Shown: positions 15,451 through 31,113 of the stretch, piece after piece
How positions within the stretch are numbered: position 1 is the stretch's first letter
Layout of the letters: each line of letters starts with the position of its first letter
From: Bolinopsis microptera
Taxonomy: Eukaryota; Ctenophora; Tentaculata; Lobata; Bolinopsidae
Length of the DNA stretch: 64,000 nt
Reading direction: 5' to 3'
Assembly: GCF_026151205.1 (NCBI RefSeq)
Contig: NC_087084.1
Span: forward strand, 374,001 to 438,000
Program-made: the position numbers and the translations under genes
The notes under the pieces: generated by a model
Seen by the model: only the letters and a program-made list of their open reading frames with translations
What the model was told of the DNA's origin: nothing
Database searches by the model: none

Positions 15451-16586
15451 CCCAACTGGCTACCAACCAACTGGCTACCAACCAACTGGCTACCAACCAA
15501 CTGGCTACCAACCAACTGGCTACCAACCAACTGGCTACCAACCAACTGGCTACCAACCAACTGGCTACCAACCAACTGGCTACCAACCAACTGGCTACCT
15601 GCCAACTGGCTACCAACCAACTGGCTACCAACCAGCTGGCTACCAACCAACTGGCTACCAACCAACTGGCTACCGACCAACTGGCTACCTGCCAACTGGC
15701 TACCGACCAACTGGCTACCAACCAGCTGGCTACCAACCAACTGGCTACCAACCAACTGGCTACCGACCAACTGGCTACCTGCCAACTGGCTACCTGCCAA
15801 CTGGCTACCGACCAACTGGCTACCAACCAACTGGCTACCGACCAACTGGCTACCTGCCAGCTGGCTACCTGCCAGCTGGCTACCAACCAACTGGCTACCG
15901 ACCAACTGGCTACCAACCAACTGGCTACCAACCAACTGGCTACCGACCAACTGGCTACCTGCCAGCTGGCTACCTGCCAGCTGGCTACCAACCAACTGGC
16001 TACCGACCAACTGGCTACCAACCAACTGGCTACCAACCAACTGGCTACCAACCAACTGGCTACCTGCCAACTGGCTACCTGCCAACTGGCTACCAACCAA
16101 CTGGCTACCAACCAACTGGCTACCAACCAACTGGCTACCAACCAACTGGCTACCAACCAACTGGCTACCAACCAACTGGCTACCAACCAACTGGCTACCA
16201 ACCAACTGGCTACCAACCAACTGGCTACCAACCAACTGGCTACCAACCAACTGGCTACCAGCCAACTGGCTACCTGCCAGCTGGCTACCTGCCAACTGGC
16301 TACCGACCAACTGGCTACCTGCCAGCTGGCTACCTGCCAGCTGGCTACCAACCAACTGGCTACCGACCAACTGGCTACCAACCAACTGGCTACCAACCAA
16401 CTGGCTACCAACCAACTGGCTACCTGCCAACTGGCTACCTGCCAACTGGCTACCAACCAACTGGCTACCAACCAACTGGCTACCAACCAACTGGCTACCA
16501 ACCAACTGGCTACCAACCAACTGGCTACCAACCAACTGGCTACCAACCAACTGGCTACCAACCAACTGGCTACCAACCAACTGGCT
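15451..16586. repeat. 15-bp minisatellite (aactggctaccaacc)
   Basis: About 75 copies of a 15-base unit with a few recurring variants (tacctgccaactgg, taccgaccaactgg, accagctgg). Variant blocks repeat in the same order along the array (for example near 15765-15865, 15940-16080 and 16300-16440), showing block duplication. Open minus-strand frames (repeating SQLVG or ASWLV) arise from the 15-base period. Confidence 0.95.
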
Positions 16587-16745
16587 GATAACCAACTTGA
16601 GTTCTCTAGCTATGGACTTCCTACACTAGGCTGTACCAATATACAAAAGTTTGTCCAAAATCAATGTTGTTTTCCAGATAGTTGTATTGGGTGACCAAAA
16701 GTTCACAAAAATTTTTTTGGAGTCCTACTCCAAAATCTTACGGTT

Positions 16746-18082
16746 GCCCCGGGCAGGGGTGTTGGAAGAGGGGGGGCAGGGGGGGCCATCGCCCCCCCCA
16801 TGAAATCTGGGCAAGGGGCCAAAAAGGGCCAACTTTTTAATTTAGGCTTCTAAAAATTTTTTCCCCCGTAAATTTTTAAGTCAAAAATTTTCTAAGTCAA
16901 AAATTTTCAAAGTTTTCTTGAAAAGTACTTTTGTTCATGTTTCATGCTACCCTGATCATTATGAGCCAAAAATATTTTTTTCGGTTTTCGAAGTTCGATA
17001 TACGATTTTGGACTCGAGGGTTCCCCTTTGTAATGCGATCTCGGAAGGCAGGCCTCCCCTTCGCAATACGAGCTCGGAAGCGGGAGCTCTGCTTTCAGAG
17101 GTACGTATCGAGAATGACTCGGACCGAAAATTTTCTGAGTCAAAATTTTTCAAAGTTTTCTTGAAAACTACTTTTGTTCATGTTTCATGCTACCCTGATC
17201 ATTATGAGCCAAAAATATTTTTTTCGGTTTTCGAAGTTCGATATACGATTTTTGGACTCGAAGTTTCCCCTTTGTAATGCGATCTTGGAAGGCAGGCCTC
17301 CCCTTCGCAATACGAGCTCGGAAGCGGGAGCTCTGCTTTCAGAGGTACGTATCGAGAATGACTCGGACCGAAAATTTTCTGAGTCAAAATTTTTCAAAGT
17401 TTTTCTGGAAACTACTAAATTTGTTCATGTTTCATGCTACCCTGATCATTCTGAGCCGAAAATATTTTTTTCGGTTTTCGAAGTCCGCACCTACCCTTCG
17501 ATATACGATTTTGGACTCGAGGGTTCCCCTTTGTGATGCGATCTCGGAAGGCAGACCTCCCCTTCGTAATACGAGCTCGGAAGCAGGAGCTCTGCTTTCA
17601 GAGGTACGTATCGTGAATGACTCGGACCGAAACTTTTCTAAGTCAAAATTAAAAAAAAGTTTTCTTGAAAACTACTTTTGTTCATGTTTCATGCTACCCT
17701 GATCATTATGAGCCAGAAATAATTTTTTCGGTTTTCGAAGTTCGATATACGATTTTGGACTCGAAGTTTCCCCTTTGTAATGCGATCTTGGAAGGCAGGC
17801 CTCCCCTTCGCAATACGAGCTCGGAAGCGGGAGCTCTGCTTTCAGAGGTACGTATCGAGAATGACTCGGACCGAAAATTTTCTAAGTCAAAATTTTAAAA
17901 AGTGTTCTTGGAAACTACTTTTGTTCATGTTTCATGCTACCCTGATCATTATGAGCCAAAAATATATTTTTCGGGTTTTTTTTCCTTACCCTCGAAATTC
18001 AGGCTTTGGCGCGAAGCGCCAAAAAAAATTTAGAATTTGGCCCCCCCATGAAGAAAATCATTCCTACACCCCTGGCCCCGGG
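16746..18082. mobile_element. Non-autonomous hAT-type element, short copy, with target duplication
   Basis: The element runs 16754-18074 (1321 bp) between CAGGGGTG and CACCCCTG and is flanked by a perfect 8-bp duplication GCCCCGGG (16746-16753 and 18075-18082). It has the same ends and the same monomers as the 4528-8569 element, but only five monomers (markers at 16931, 17174, 17421, about 17671 and about 17914). The perfect duplication fixes the element boundaries and supports hAT classification. Confidence 0.9.
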
Positions 18083-20325
18083 CGTTTCCATGGTTACGGC
18101 CTACCGCGACGTCGCGTTGACCCATAAATGCCATAACTTTATACCTATAGCACCTAGACAATCGAATCATAGCTTAAAAGATGCGGAATGTGTATATTTA
18201 TATTCAACTTATTGATCAACTATGTGTCTAAAACATTTATTTTAAAAGCCTATCCTACACCCCTGGCTGAATTACTAAAACTGTTTCTTTTCTAAACAGC
18301 CCCATCAAGTTTTGCAGTCTCCTCATCATATTAGAAACAAACAAAAAGTTGATTTCAAGAAAATGTCCATGAAGACCCGCTGCCCCCTTAATGACAAAGA
18401 ATGTAGGTATTCTTTACGAGTGTAATGTACTTATATGTGCATTATTTACGAGTTAGATAATAACGATTAGCAGTATCCCGGAGGCGATTACAATATAATA
18501 CATATTACAATATAATTACAATATAAAACATAATTACTTAAATAAATAAAATGTAATAAAAACAAACCTTGCCATGCACCGCGTCACCGTTAGATTCGGG
18601 AGATTTTCCTGAAGGAAAATAGTATATATTATATAATAAGTGATATACGATATTTATTGATTTACTACTCAATTAATTAACAAATTAACAAATCAACTAA
18701 TTAAATAATTAACAAATTAACTATACAAGTAATTGGATAACTGATTAACTAAATAGCCAATTAACTTATTAACTACTCAACTGATTAACTAATTAACTAA
18801 TAACCTTGGTCGTCTGGATGCACCGTCTTCTTGCCGAGGGAAATACCGCAGCCCATACCTCTCTAATCACCATAGCAACTAGCTAACATTCTCTCAATTC
18901 CAATGCTACTTTGTCATTGCTATCTGACCGTGTCAGGGGTTAGTTCTGGCTTTTATTATATTATATTAAGTTTTTTTAAACTAATGATTTCAAGCTACTC
19001 ATGTTGAATAATACCTGGGGGGGGGGGGGGGGGGGGGGGCCTTTGTAGCTCAGTCACTGAGTGCCCGATTGAGATAATTCTTTCTTGTATGACTTACCAT
19101 CACCACTCATTCGAGGAATACATCAAATCAAAGAATATGCGTGTTAAATTTTTTCGAATGAACTAATGATTAATGAAGGTTGATTTTTGTATTTATTTAA
19201 TAGATCAAATGATTGGATCTAGCCAAATTGTATCGAATTATGTTTGGCTATTTAAATTACATTTGCCCTGACAAAAATGAGAGTTCTAGCTTCTCAGATG
19301 ACCGAGATATGAAGCATATAACGAGGTTGAAACTAGATCGGGGGGGGGGGGGGGGGGGGGGGGGGGATCAGGTACCAAGTGCAGGACATCACGTCGACTA
19401 AGTGTAGTTTTGGATATTTTTCACTAGACCCACCCACCCCCTTTGCGGTACTAACTGTTTTTTGGATAATACGTAAGACACCCACCCCTTTTGCCGCCTT
19501 TTGCGGTACCAACTGTCGAAAAATCGTTGTACTAACTGTTTTTTGGTATATAGAATAAGATACCCACCCAGAAATTGCTTTTTTTTTAAGAGCTCATTTA
19601 AACTTTAAAGGAAGACTTTTCAAAATTTTAAAAATAAAAAAAACCCAAAAAAAAACCCAAAAAAAAAACTTTAAAAAACCTCAAAACCCATTCCCAAGAT
19701 TGAAATTTGAGGTAAAATGGGTTTTTTGGGGTTAGACACTCCCTTTAGTACCATGTACTAACTGTTTTTCTGGAAAATGGGCAGTAGACCCACCAGTTAG
19801 TACCATGTACTAACTGTGTTTTTAGAAGAAAAAATGACCCACCCACCAACGTGATGTCCGGTACTAAGTGTATGATCTCCCCCCGACTAGATCTGCATTA
19901 TGGGAATCGTGCAGATACTATCTGCACGATTCCCATAATGCAGATCTGCAGCAGATAGCCCAATTACGGTGTCGTAGCACGCTATCACATGATTAGCCCA
20001 ATCGATCATTACCCAATCGATTTTTTCTAACGAGATAAGCAAATTGCTTGATAACTTAGTTATTTTAAATTATATATTAAATCATATTCTGGATTTAATG
20101 ACATATAGCAATATGTTACAACAGAGTTTTTAACATGTTCACAAACACGAGTATAAGCAATTCAATGTTGATTGGGTGTGGCCTCCAAAAATCGAATTTT
20201 CAAATTTTGGTGACGGAGTCCTCGAATGAGTACTGTGACAGTACACCATTATATGCAAAGTTACAGGTCTCAAATATGAAAGTTCACGGAGGTGGTATAA
20301 GACCAAACCTATGGGTACTGACTTT

Positions 20326-20357
<32 letters not shown>

Positions 20358-20913
20358 CCCCCCCCCCCCCCCTGTATTCAATTGAGATAATCAAGCTACA
20401 ACTTACAATGAATAATAGTAATATAGCGATATTACAGTTACCGCTGCACACTGTGTGCTGGTTGCAAATATGCGACAGCAGTAGCCTGTACTTATGAAAT
20501 ATGAGAATAATGTGATCCATTATATTGTTCTAATTGGCATTGTAATAGCACAGTATTCAAACAATGAACATGTTCATTAGACGGAATGTTTATATAATTC
20601 AATATAAATTTAAATACTGTATATTATTCAATATACATTTAAATACTGTATATTATTCAATATACATTTGAATACTGTATATTATTATATTCAATATACA
20701 TCTAAATACTGCATATTATTCAATATACATTTAAATACTGAATATTATTCAATACACATTTAAATACTGTATATTATTCAATATAAATTTAAATACTGTA
20801 TATTATTCAATATTTAAATTTAAATACTGTATATTATTCAATATAATACAATAATACCTTCGCTTTGGAGGGCTACGCATGATAATTCCCGACAGCTTGC
20901 TGGAGGGAATTTG

Positions 20914-20948
<35 letters not shown>

Positions 20949-23900
20949 GCGCGCCAATGGTGGAGTGACTGTACAAAGTTGGCCAGAATTAGCCAGTAGT
21001 AAAACACATCTGGAAATATTAAACATTTAAACAGCCAGGTAATCGTGTAAATGGTGACAGTGCATCCCCTGATTTACAGCGGAGTTTGGGAGAAAGGGAA
21101 AAGCCGCGGTAAATCGGGGTTTTAATGTATATATGGTAAATGGAAGACAAAATATAACTATTATATTATATAATAATTATAATTATAATGACCCTGGTCT
21201 AATACTGGGGTCTAATACTTCTTGTAAATGGTCTAATACTGGGGTTTTATACTTCTTGTAAAAGGTCTAATACTGGGGTCTAATACTTCTTGTAAAAGGT
21301 CTAATACTGGGGTCTAATACTTCTTGTAAAAGGTCTAATACTGGGGTCTAATACTTCTTGTAAATGGTCTAATACTGGGGTTTTATACTTCTTGTAAATG
21401 GTCTAATACTGGGGTCTAATACTTCTTGTAAAAGGTCTAATACTGGGGTCTAATACTTCTTGTAAAAGGTCTTTAAAGCTCAGTATCCGATGGAACAGTT
21501 GAAATGTGGTTGTATATATAATATGAATATATACAGCAGGGTGTTCACGATACATTGTATATATTATCGTAGTAATGTAAGGAGCAGATCAAGTGTTGAG
21601 GCAAGTGTTAAATTAAGAGTGATAGTTAGTTTACAAATTACAAGCTAGTCTGCTGACAGTTAATAAATCAAACTATCATAAAGAGAACGTTTAGAGAACG
21701 TTTAGAGAACGTGCTATGAATGAACTAGAACTAAATTTAATAACTAAAATACCGGGCTCAGGGAACGTGAATTGTGCAATTAAAAAGTTGCGAAACTTAG
21801 AACACGCCTGCACGAGCTTGCTGAACTGGAAACATCTAATTTACAAAATATAAACTACATGTAATACTACTATATACAAAATAAACTATATAAAACTACC
21901 ATATAGAATACTAAAATATAAAACACTAAAATATAGCACAAAACCACACCTTACCGCTCTAAGCCGGGTGAGTGACGTCAATAAAAAGCACCTTGGGCTT
22001 AATTTTAATTATAGACGTTAAAAAAGTCAATCTTCGAGAATACGGGATCCAATGGGGCAATGGGTTGTGGCATGTTATTGTTGCTAGGGAATGAGACGTA
22101 ACTCATAACTGTTGTTAGGGAATGTAAGGTAACTGTTGTTAGGGAATGGGAGGTAACTGTTGTTAGGGAATTAGAGGTAACTGTTGTTAGGGAATGGGAG
22201 GTAACTATTGTTAGGGAATGGGAGGTAACTGTTGTTAGGGAATGTAAGGTAACTGTTGTTAGGGAATGGGAGGTAACTGTTGTTAGGGAATTAGAGGTAA
22301 CTGTTGTTAGGGAATGGGAGGTAACTATTGTTAGGGAATGGGAGGTAACTGTTGTTAGGGAATGTAAGGTAACTGTTGTTAGGGAATGTAAGGTAACTGT
22401 TGTTATGGAATTAGAGGTAACTGTTGTTAGGGAATGGGAGGTAACTGTTGTTAGGGAATTAGAGGTAACTGTTGTTAGGGAATGGGAGGTAACTATTGTT
22501 AGGGAATGGGAGGTAACTGTTGTTAGGGAATGTAAGGTAACTGTTGTTAGGGAATGTAAGGTAACTGTTGTTAGGGAATGTAAGGTAACTGTTGTTAGGG
22601 AATTAGAGGTAACTGTTGTTAGGGAATTAGAGGTAACTGTTGTTAGGGAATGGGAGGCAACTGTTGTTAGGGAATGTAAGGTAACTGTTGTTAGGGAATG
22701 GGAGGTAACTGTTGTTAGGGAATGTAAGGTAACTGTTGTTAGGGAATTAGAGGTAACTGTAGTTAGGGAATGGGAGGCAACTATTGTTAGGGAATTAGAG
22801 GTAACTGTTGCTAGGGAATGATAGGTAAATGTTGCTAGGGAATGATATGTAAATGTTGCTAGGGAACCTGTCTCACATTATACTGGGTGTTAATACCACT
22901 GTAGGGCCCTATAACGACGAGCCCACGATAAATAATAATATTGTCTGGATATGTCTTCTGGAACCTACCTGTTGTTTACAGGGTGACTTATACATAACAA
23001 TATACAATATATAATGCAATAACCGCTTAGAGACAATGCAAATACTGTTAAATTGACGGTGAACAGTAAACTAGCGCTAAATACACTTCCCATCATGACG
23101 GCGTAATAAACAGGACAATTAGTGTTCTAAATATAGATCATATTATCATAGTCACGTGTGTTATTATATTTCTATATTATATTTTAAACTTGACGAAATC
23201 TCCCCAGTACAAAAACACAAAAAAAATTGCCATAAAGTTGAAAATTCGTGATTTTATCAACGTTGCAGAAAAAGGAAATGCAAAGGATATAGCATTTAAT
23301 TCTAAGAATTCTGATTTGTGGGAGAATAGTCGTTAGGATAAAAGTGCAATTTAAGGTAAGTTTTACTGTGTCGTCGCTTAGCAACCTAAAAATATTGCAT
23401 TTGCGCGAGCGAGCACAGATTAATGATCATCAATGCTCGTTTTCATGCTTTATGAAACGTCATGATTGGCTACATTTACTCTTGTTTCTCACGCTATGAA
23501 TAATCATAATTTTGGCAGTGATAAATGTTTTTTGATGCGGTACGAGTATCGATTAGGGAATACTTAGAACTTTGTCGTCAACGGGGTTTTGTTTTTACAT
23601 TAATATACTATTATAAATGTTAAGCTATATTTCACTATTTGGGGGAAAGGAGATGGCCGCGGTAAATCGGGGTTTTACTGTAATATTATGTAATACATTA
23701 TAATGGTTTTTAAATGCAATAACGTCATTCATATGAACAATGCAGATTCTTGCGTACAATATACATATAGAGATATTCTATTATTAGAAGTTATTTGTCA
23801 AAGATAGAAGGAGGTATTTCAATATAAACTGTAAGGGTTATACACGCCAACACTACCTCACGAGAAACGTCCTAACTTATCAAATAATACACAAATGTAA

Positions 23901-24210
23901 TTTAAATTACCCCACATATATCTGTATGTACATATTATATAATAATAATCTATACACTCGTTTTAATGCTGTCAAATATCACAACACTCCTATAATATTC
24001 AGTATACTCCTATATGCTATATAGTAGTGCCTGGTCCGCTAATGTATAAACTGCTGATAAAACGTCGCACTAAAAACCAGGCGTAATGTGTGTGAGAATA
24101 TGTGTAATATTCAACTACGTACATTACAGTGTATGATACTACATTACATTGCAGCGTTTGTGTATAATATCGTGGAATAAACAACTTAACAGGTTACGAC
24201 AGATAATGAT

Positions 24211-24562
<352 letters not shown>

Positions 24563-27500
24563 CAGCAGCAAACAAAGATTAACAGCGAACGCCGAACAGT
24601 CACAACTCATAATTACTTATAACAATATGCTATTAATAGTTAATATTATGTTAATATTATGTTAGTGATATGTATCAAATAACACACTACATATTTTCTA
24701 GTCAACACACTAAATATACTATTATTATTGAACACGTAATAAAGCGTGTGTGTATATTTATTACTTAGTACAATATATTTCTGACTAATTAGGTATATCA
24801 AATAGTTTAGTTAGAGAAGTTCTGTAATTTATTTAATATATTATTATAATGTGGAACTATAATTTCTTAGACTATGATATAATAATAAGCATGGCAAATA
24901 TTTCAGTGTCTTAGCGAGTACTATTCCAGCTGCTATTAGAGTACAGTAGATAAGCAAATGACATTATGTTATTCAAGATGAACTCATAATACTATCACAG
25001 AATAAATAAGGAATTAATGATAAAGAATATTGCGACTGGATATTAATATATTAAATCAATATAAATTATGATATTAAAATGTCAAGCTGTTGTCTTGGTA
25101 ACACCAGATAAACTCTAAGTTTAAACACACTGCTATAACTCTATAAGATGGTCAGTTGTCGTCACACACTTAATATACTGTTTAACAGTCTGGACAATAG
25201 TTGTAGCTAGTGTTATGGTTTATATTAGCAACTAAATAACTAGTGTTATGGTTTATATTAGCAACTAAGTAACTAGTGTTATTGTTTATATTAGCAACTA
25301 AGTAACTAGTGTTATGGTTTATATTAGCAACTAAGTAACTAGTGTTATGGTTTATATTAGCAACTAAGTAACTAGTGTTATGGTTTATATTAGCAACTAA
25401 GTAACTAGTGTTATGGTTTATATTAGCAACTAAGTAACTAGTGTTATGGATTATATTAGCAACTAAGTAACTAGTGTTATGGTTTATATTAGCAACTAAG
25501 TAACTAGTGTTATGGTTTATATTAGCAACTAAGTAACTAGTGTTATGGTTTATATTAGCAACTAAGTAACTAGTGTTATGGTTTATATTAGCAACTAAGT
25601 AACTAGTGTTATGGTTTATATTAGCAACTAAGTAGCTAGTGTTATTGTTTATGTTAGCAACTAAGTAACTAGTGTTATGGTTTATATTAGCAACTAAGTA
25701 ACTAGTGTTATGGTTTATATTAGCAACTAAGTAACTAGTGTTATGGTTTATATTAGCAACTAAGTAACTAGTGTTATGGTTTATATTAGCAACTAAGTAA
25801 CTAGTGTTATGGTTTATATTAGCAACTAAGTAACTAGTGTTATGGTTTATATTAGCAACTAAGTAACTAGTGTTATGGTTTATATTAGCAACTAAGTAGC
25901 TAGTGTTATGGTTTATATTAGCAACTAAGTAACTAGTGTTATGGTTTATATTAACAACTAAGTAACTAGTGTTATGGTTTATATTAGCAACTAAGTAGCT
26001 AGTGTTATGGTTTATATTAGCAACTAAGTAGCTAGTGTTATGGTTTATATTAACAACTAAGTAACTAGTGTTATGGTTTGTATTAGCAACTAAGTAACTA
26101 GTGTTATGGTTTGTATTAGCAACTAAGTAGCTAGTGTTATGGTTTATATTAGCAACTAAGTAACTAGTGTTATGGTTTATATTAGCAACTAAATAACTAG
26201 TGTTATGGTTTATATTAGCAACTAAGTAGCTAGTGTTATGGTTTATATTAGCAACTAAGTAGCTAGTGTTATGGTTTATATTAACAACTAAGTAACTAGT
26301 GTTATGGTTTGTATTAGCAACTAAGTAGCTAGTGTTATGGTTTATATTAGCAACTAAGTAACTAGTGTTATGGTTTATATTAGCAACTAAGTAGCTAGTG
26401 TTATGGTTTATATTAGCAACTAAGTAACTTGTGTTATGGTTTGTATTAGCAACTAAGTAGCTAGTGTTATGGTTTATATTAGCAACTAAGTAACTAGTGT
26501 TATGGTTTATATTAGCAACTAAATAACTAGTGTTATGGTTTATATTAGCAACTAAGTAACTAGTGTTATGGTTTATATTAGCAACTAAGTAACTAGTGTT
26601 ATGGTTTATATTAGCAACTAAGTAACTAGTGTTATGGTTTGTATTAGCAACTAAGTAACTTGTGTTATGGTTTATATTAGCAACTAAGTAACTAGTGTTA
26701 TGGTTTGTATTAGCAACTAAGTAACTAGTGTTATTGTTTATATTAGCAACTAAGTAGCTAGTGTTATGGTTTATATTAGCAACTAAGTAGCTAGTGTTAT
26801 GGTTTATATTAGCAACTAAGTAACTAGTGTTATGGTTTATATTAGCAACTAAGTAACTAGTGTTATGGTTTATGTTAGCAACTAAGTAACTAGTGTTATG
26901 GTTTATGTTAGCAACTAAGTAGCTAGTGTTATGGTTTATATTAGCAACTAAGTAACTAGTGTTATGGTTTATATTAGCAACTAAGTAACTAGTGTTATGG
27001 TTTATATTAGCAACTAAGTAACTAGTGTTATGGTTTGTATTAGCAACTAAGTAGCTAGTGTTATGGTTTATATTAGCAACTAAGTAACTAGTGTTATGGT
27101 TTATATTAGCAACTAAGTAACTAGTGTTATGGCTTATATTAGCAACTAAGTAACTAGTGTTATGGTTTATATTAGCAACTAAGTAACTAGTGTTATGGTT
27201 TATATTAGCAACTAAGTAACTAGTGTTATGGTTTGTATTAGCAACTAAGTAGCTAGTGTTATGGTTTATATTAGCAACTAAGTAACTAGTGTTATGGTTT
27301 ATATTAGCAACTAAGTAACTAGTGTTATGGTTTATATTAGCAACTAAGTAACTAGTGTTATGGTTTATATTAGCAACTAAGTAACTAGTGTTATGGTTTA
27401 TATTAGCAACTAAGTAACTAGTGTTATAATGGTTTATATTATATTAGCAACTAAGTAACTAGTGTTATGGTTTATGTTAGCAACTAAGTAGTAAGTAACT

Positions 27501-30500
27501 AGTGTTGCAAAAATGTTTTCACGATTTTTCGAAATTTGACTTTGTCAGACTGTCTTTGAAAGTTTAACTAATTGACTTTCGATCCAAAATATTTTGGAGC
27601 ATTGGCAGACAACTCTCACTACTCGAGTCACGTAGTTAATTTAGTAGTAGTAGTAGTAGTAGTGTGTTTAGGGGTACTACTTACTGTTTCTACTGCATCT
27701 CCTGTAGTGATGAACAATTTTAACGTTCCCATGCCCTCGTAGAATGCGACTGTACATAGAAAAAGCTTTTAGGCAGCATGTAAGTCTTATTAGGTTTTAC
27801 TGAACGAATAAATGGTAAAAGTAATAAATTTCTTTATATATATTATATATATATTATATATAATATATATAAAGCAATATATATGTATAATGTATATTCA
27901 CTGTCGAGTATCGTTCAATAAAGTAAATATCTTAGTATTGAACTTTACTCTACTTCAATCTACTTCTCATGTTTTAGGGCTATAGTCATTATGGAGAGTA
28001 TATATATATTAGAGCAGTAGTAGTATGTAAAGTATAGTGTGTAGTAATAGTACACTGCAACATACTACTAGTATGTATGGTTGTAGTCAAATGCATCATT
28101 TTGAAGTAGCTTGATAAAAGGCGTTTTAACGATAAAATGACTGAATAGGTCCAACGGAAATATCCCTGAGATTTCTTTAATTTCTTTAATTTTTCCCCTT
28201 CAGGAGTTAAAGTGGTGAGGGCTATATGTTTAGCAGCTGTAATAGTTGAACTGTTAATCTGTTATGTTATGCGATCGTCTTTAAATCATTGAGGTCAGTT
28301 TGGGTGGTATTACTACTTTATTTCTTTATATATATATATATTTATATAAAGAACAATCATAAACCAGCTCCCCAAAATGATAAACCGGCGTCTATCGGAC
28401 ATCTCCTGCAATAAAGAAGAGTTTGACAAAGCGAAAGGGATTTACGGAACAGCACTTAAAGAAAGCGGCCACGACCACCAACTAGAGTTTACAGATACTA
28501 GCACCGCCTTGCCACGAGCCAACAGGAAGAGATCCAGGAAGATCATATGGTTCAACCCCCCATACAGCTCAAATGTAACAACAAACATAGGCAAAAGCTT
28601 CCTCCGATTACTAGACAAGCACTTCCCAGAGGACACCAATTTCACAAAATGTTCAACAGAAACACAATTAAGCTATCATACAGTTGCCTACCCAACGTAG
28701 GATCCATCTTAGCGAGCACCAGACACCAAGCTCAGAAAGAACCTACAATTAAATCGAAAACGTGCAATTGCAGAAAGCCGGAAATGTGCCCACTGAACGG
28801 ACAATGCCTGGAAGCAGCAGTGATATATGAAGCAACTATTGCAGTGGAAAAGGAAAAGAAAGAGCACAAATATATTGGGCTTACTGAAAACACTTTTAAG
28901 ACCCGTTTCAGTTCACACACAAGCTCTTTCAAACTCGAGAAGCTACGAAATCAGACGGAGCTATCTAAGAAAATATGGGAGTTGAAAGATAAACAAACAC
29001 CATATAAAATATCTTGGAAAATAATCAAACATGCTCATCCGTACAAGGGGGGTACGAAAGATTGTCATCTCTGCCTTACTGAAAAACTTTATATTATTTT
29101 AAATAAAGATGGCAATCTATTAAATAGGAGGAGGGGAACTCATAAGTAAATGTAGGCACACCAACAAGTTTATGCTGAAGAAATGCTTTTAGGAATATTT
29201 TATTTTAATTTTAGTTTTTGTTCTTGTATTTCATTTTCGTTTCGTTTCGTTTGATTTTGTTTTTGATTTAGTTTAGTTAAGTTAATTTTATGAAGGAGCT
29301 TGTAAGGAAAACATGGATTTATTAATTTAGTAAGTTATTCTAACACTGACGATTGCATTTGCATGAAACTCTGAGTTTGTAGAATCGTTGTTTTCATTGT
29401 ACAATGCTCCCCTCCCGGGTAGAGCACTCTTGAAACTGGATTTCTCCAAAAGAAACATCATATATATATTTACATATATAATAAGTGTATCTGTATCTAA
29501 ACCCATGCACAGAAACTAACAACACCATATATAGTCATATACTGACCTGTTTTAATTGATATGTTACAAAGTATGTGTTTCTATTTGAGTATTTGATGTA
29601 AAATAATATGTCACAGTGCTGGCAAGCACGACCGTCAGCCTTTAATATTCTTCATTTAGAATCATCAGAAGTCGTTTGACAGGTTTGTTTTGAGGTCGAA
29701 CTATTCTAATTCTAAGTTTGAAAATCTTGGACCTGTTTTTTCACGATTTTAGAGGGCTGTCAATTCTAAAATCAAATCAAATGTTTTAAAGAACACATTT
29801 CATCTGGATCGACCAAGGCAGGTAGGCAGAACACATCCTGATAGTTTCACTCCCCTCAGATACCTACAACTATAAAGTCGATTTCGAGGAAATTTTCTTA
29901 ACAATTGCCTAAAAATGTGTTTACTAATAAGGAACGCTGAAAAAATTATTAATTATTAAGTATTTTGATTGTATTATAATTATTAGCATGAACCCGTCTA
30001 ACCCTAAAGTGGTGTCAAGACTCAAGAGACGATATATATGTATATTCTACAATACGCAGTTTACAACTTTAAAAGCCAAAGATATCTTACTACCTTACTT
30101 CATAGACAATTTTAAAATTTGGACGGACACAATAAACTGTTTAGAAGTATTTTTGTAAATTTTGTAAATTTTGATAATTTTGATAATTTTGAAAATGTTT
30201 CATGATCGATAAAAATTATTTTATAAAGGAGCAACATGTCATAGCGCTACAATTCATTATTCTATTTGGCACTATTTGTTTTATACATATCATGAAACGG
30301 ATCGTTTGCCCGCCAATTTGATATATATATATAATATATTGTTAGTCAGCCACAACTGTCAGTAAAACAACGCCTTGACTTCAAATGTCGGTAAAATGTA
30401 CCTTTACAGTCATCCTCAATAAATGTATTTAATTGTAGTTGTGGAAATAGTTAAAAATATATATATATTATATATTATATAACGTTTAATTTGTTACGCT

Positions 30501-30760
30501 TATATAATGCTCCTAGCAACTAGTAGAGCCCTTTGCTAAAAGAGAAAAAACACCGTTGTATATATATATTATGTATATGTATGTATATATATATCGTCCC
30601 CTTTATTATATTATATAATAGCAAGATTATTGATATTTTTATAAAGCTGAATATGCAAAAATAGAGTTTTAAATTTGGCTCAGAAATTATGGCCATCACC
30701 CTGAATAGTATAATATAGTTATAAGTATATAAGGAGGTTTTCAGTTGCTGTCAACAACAC

Positions 30761-31113
<353 letters not shown>
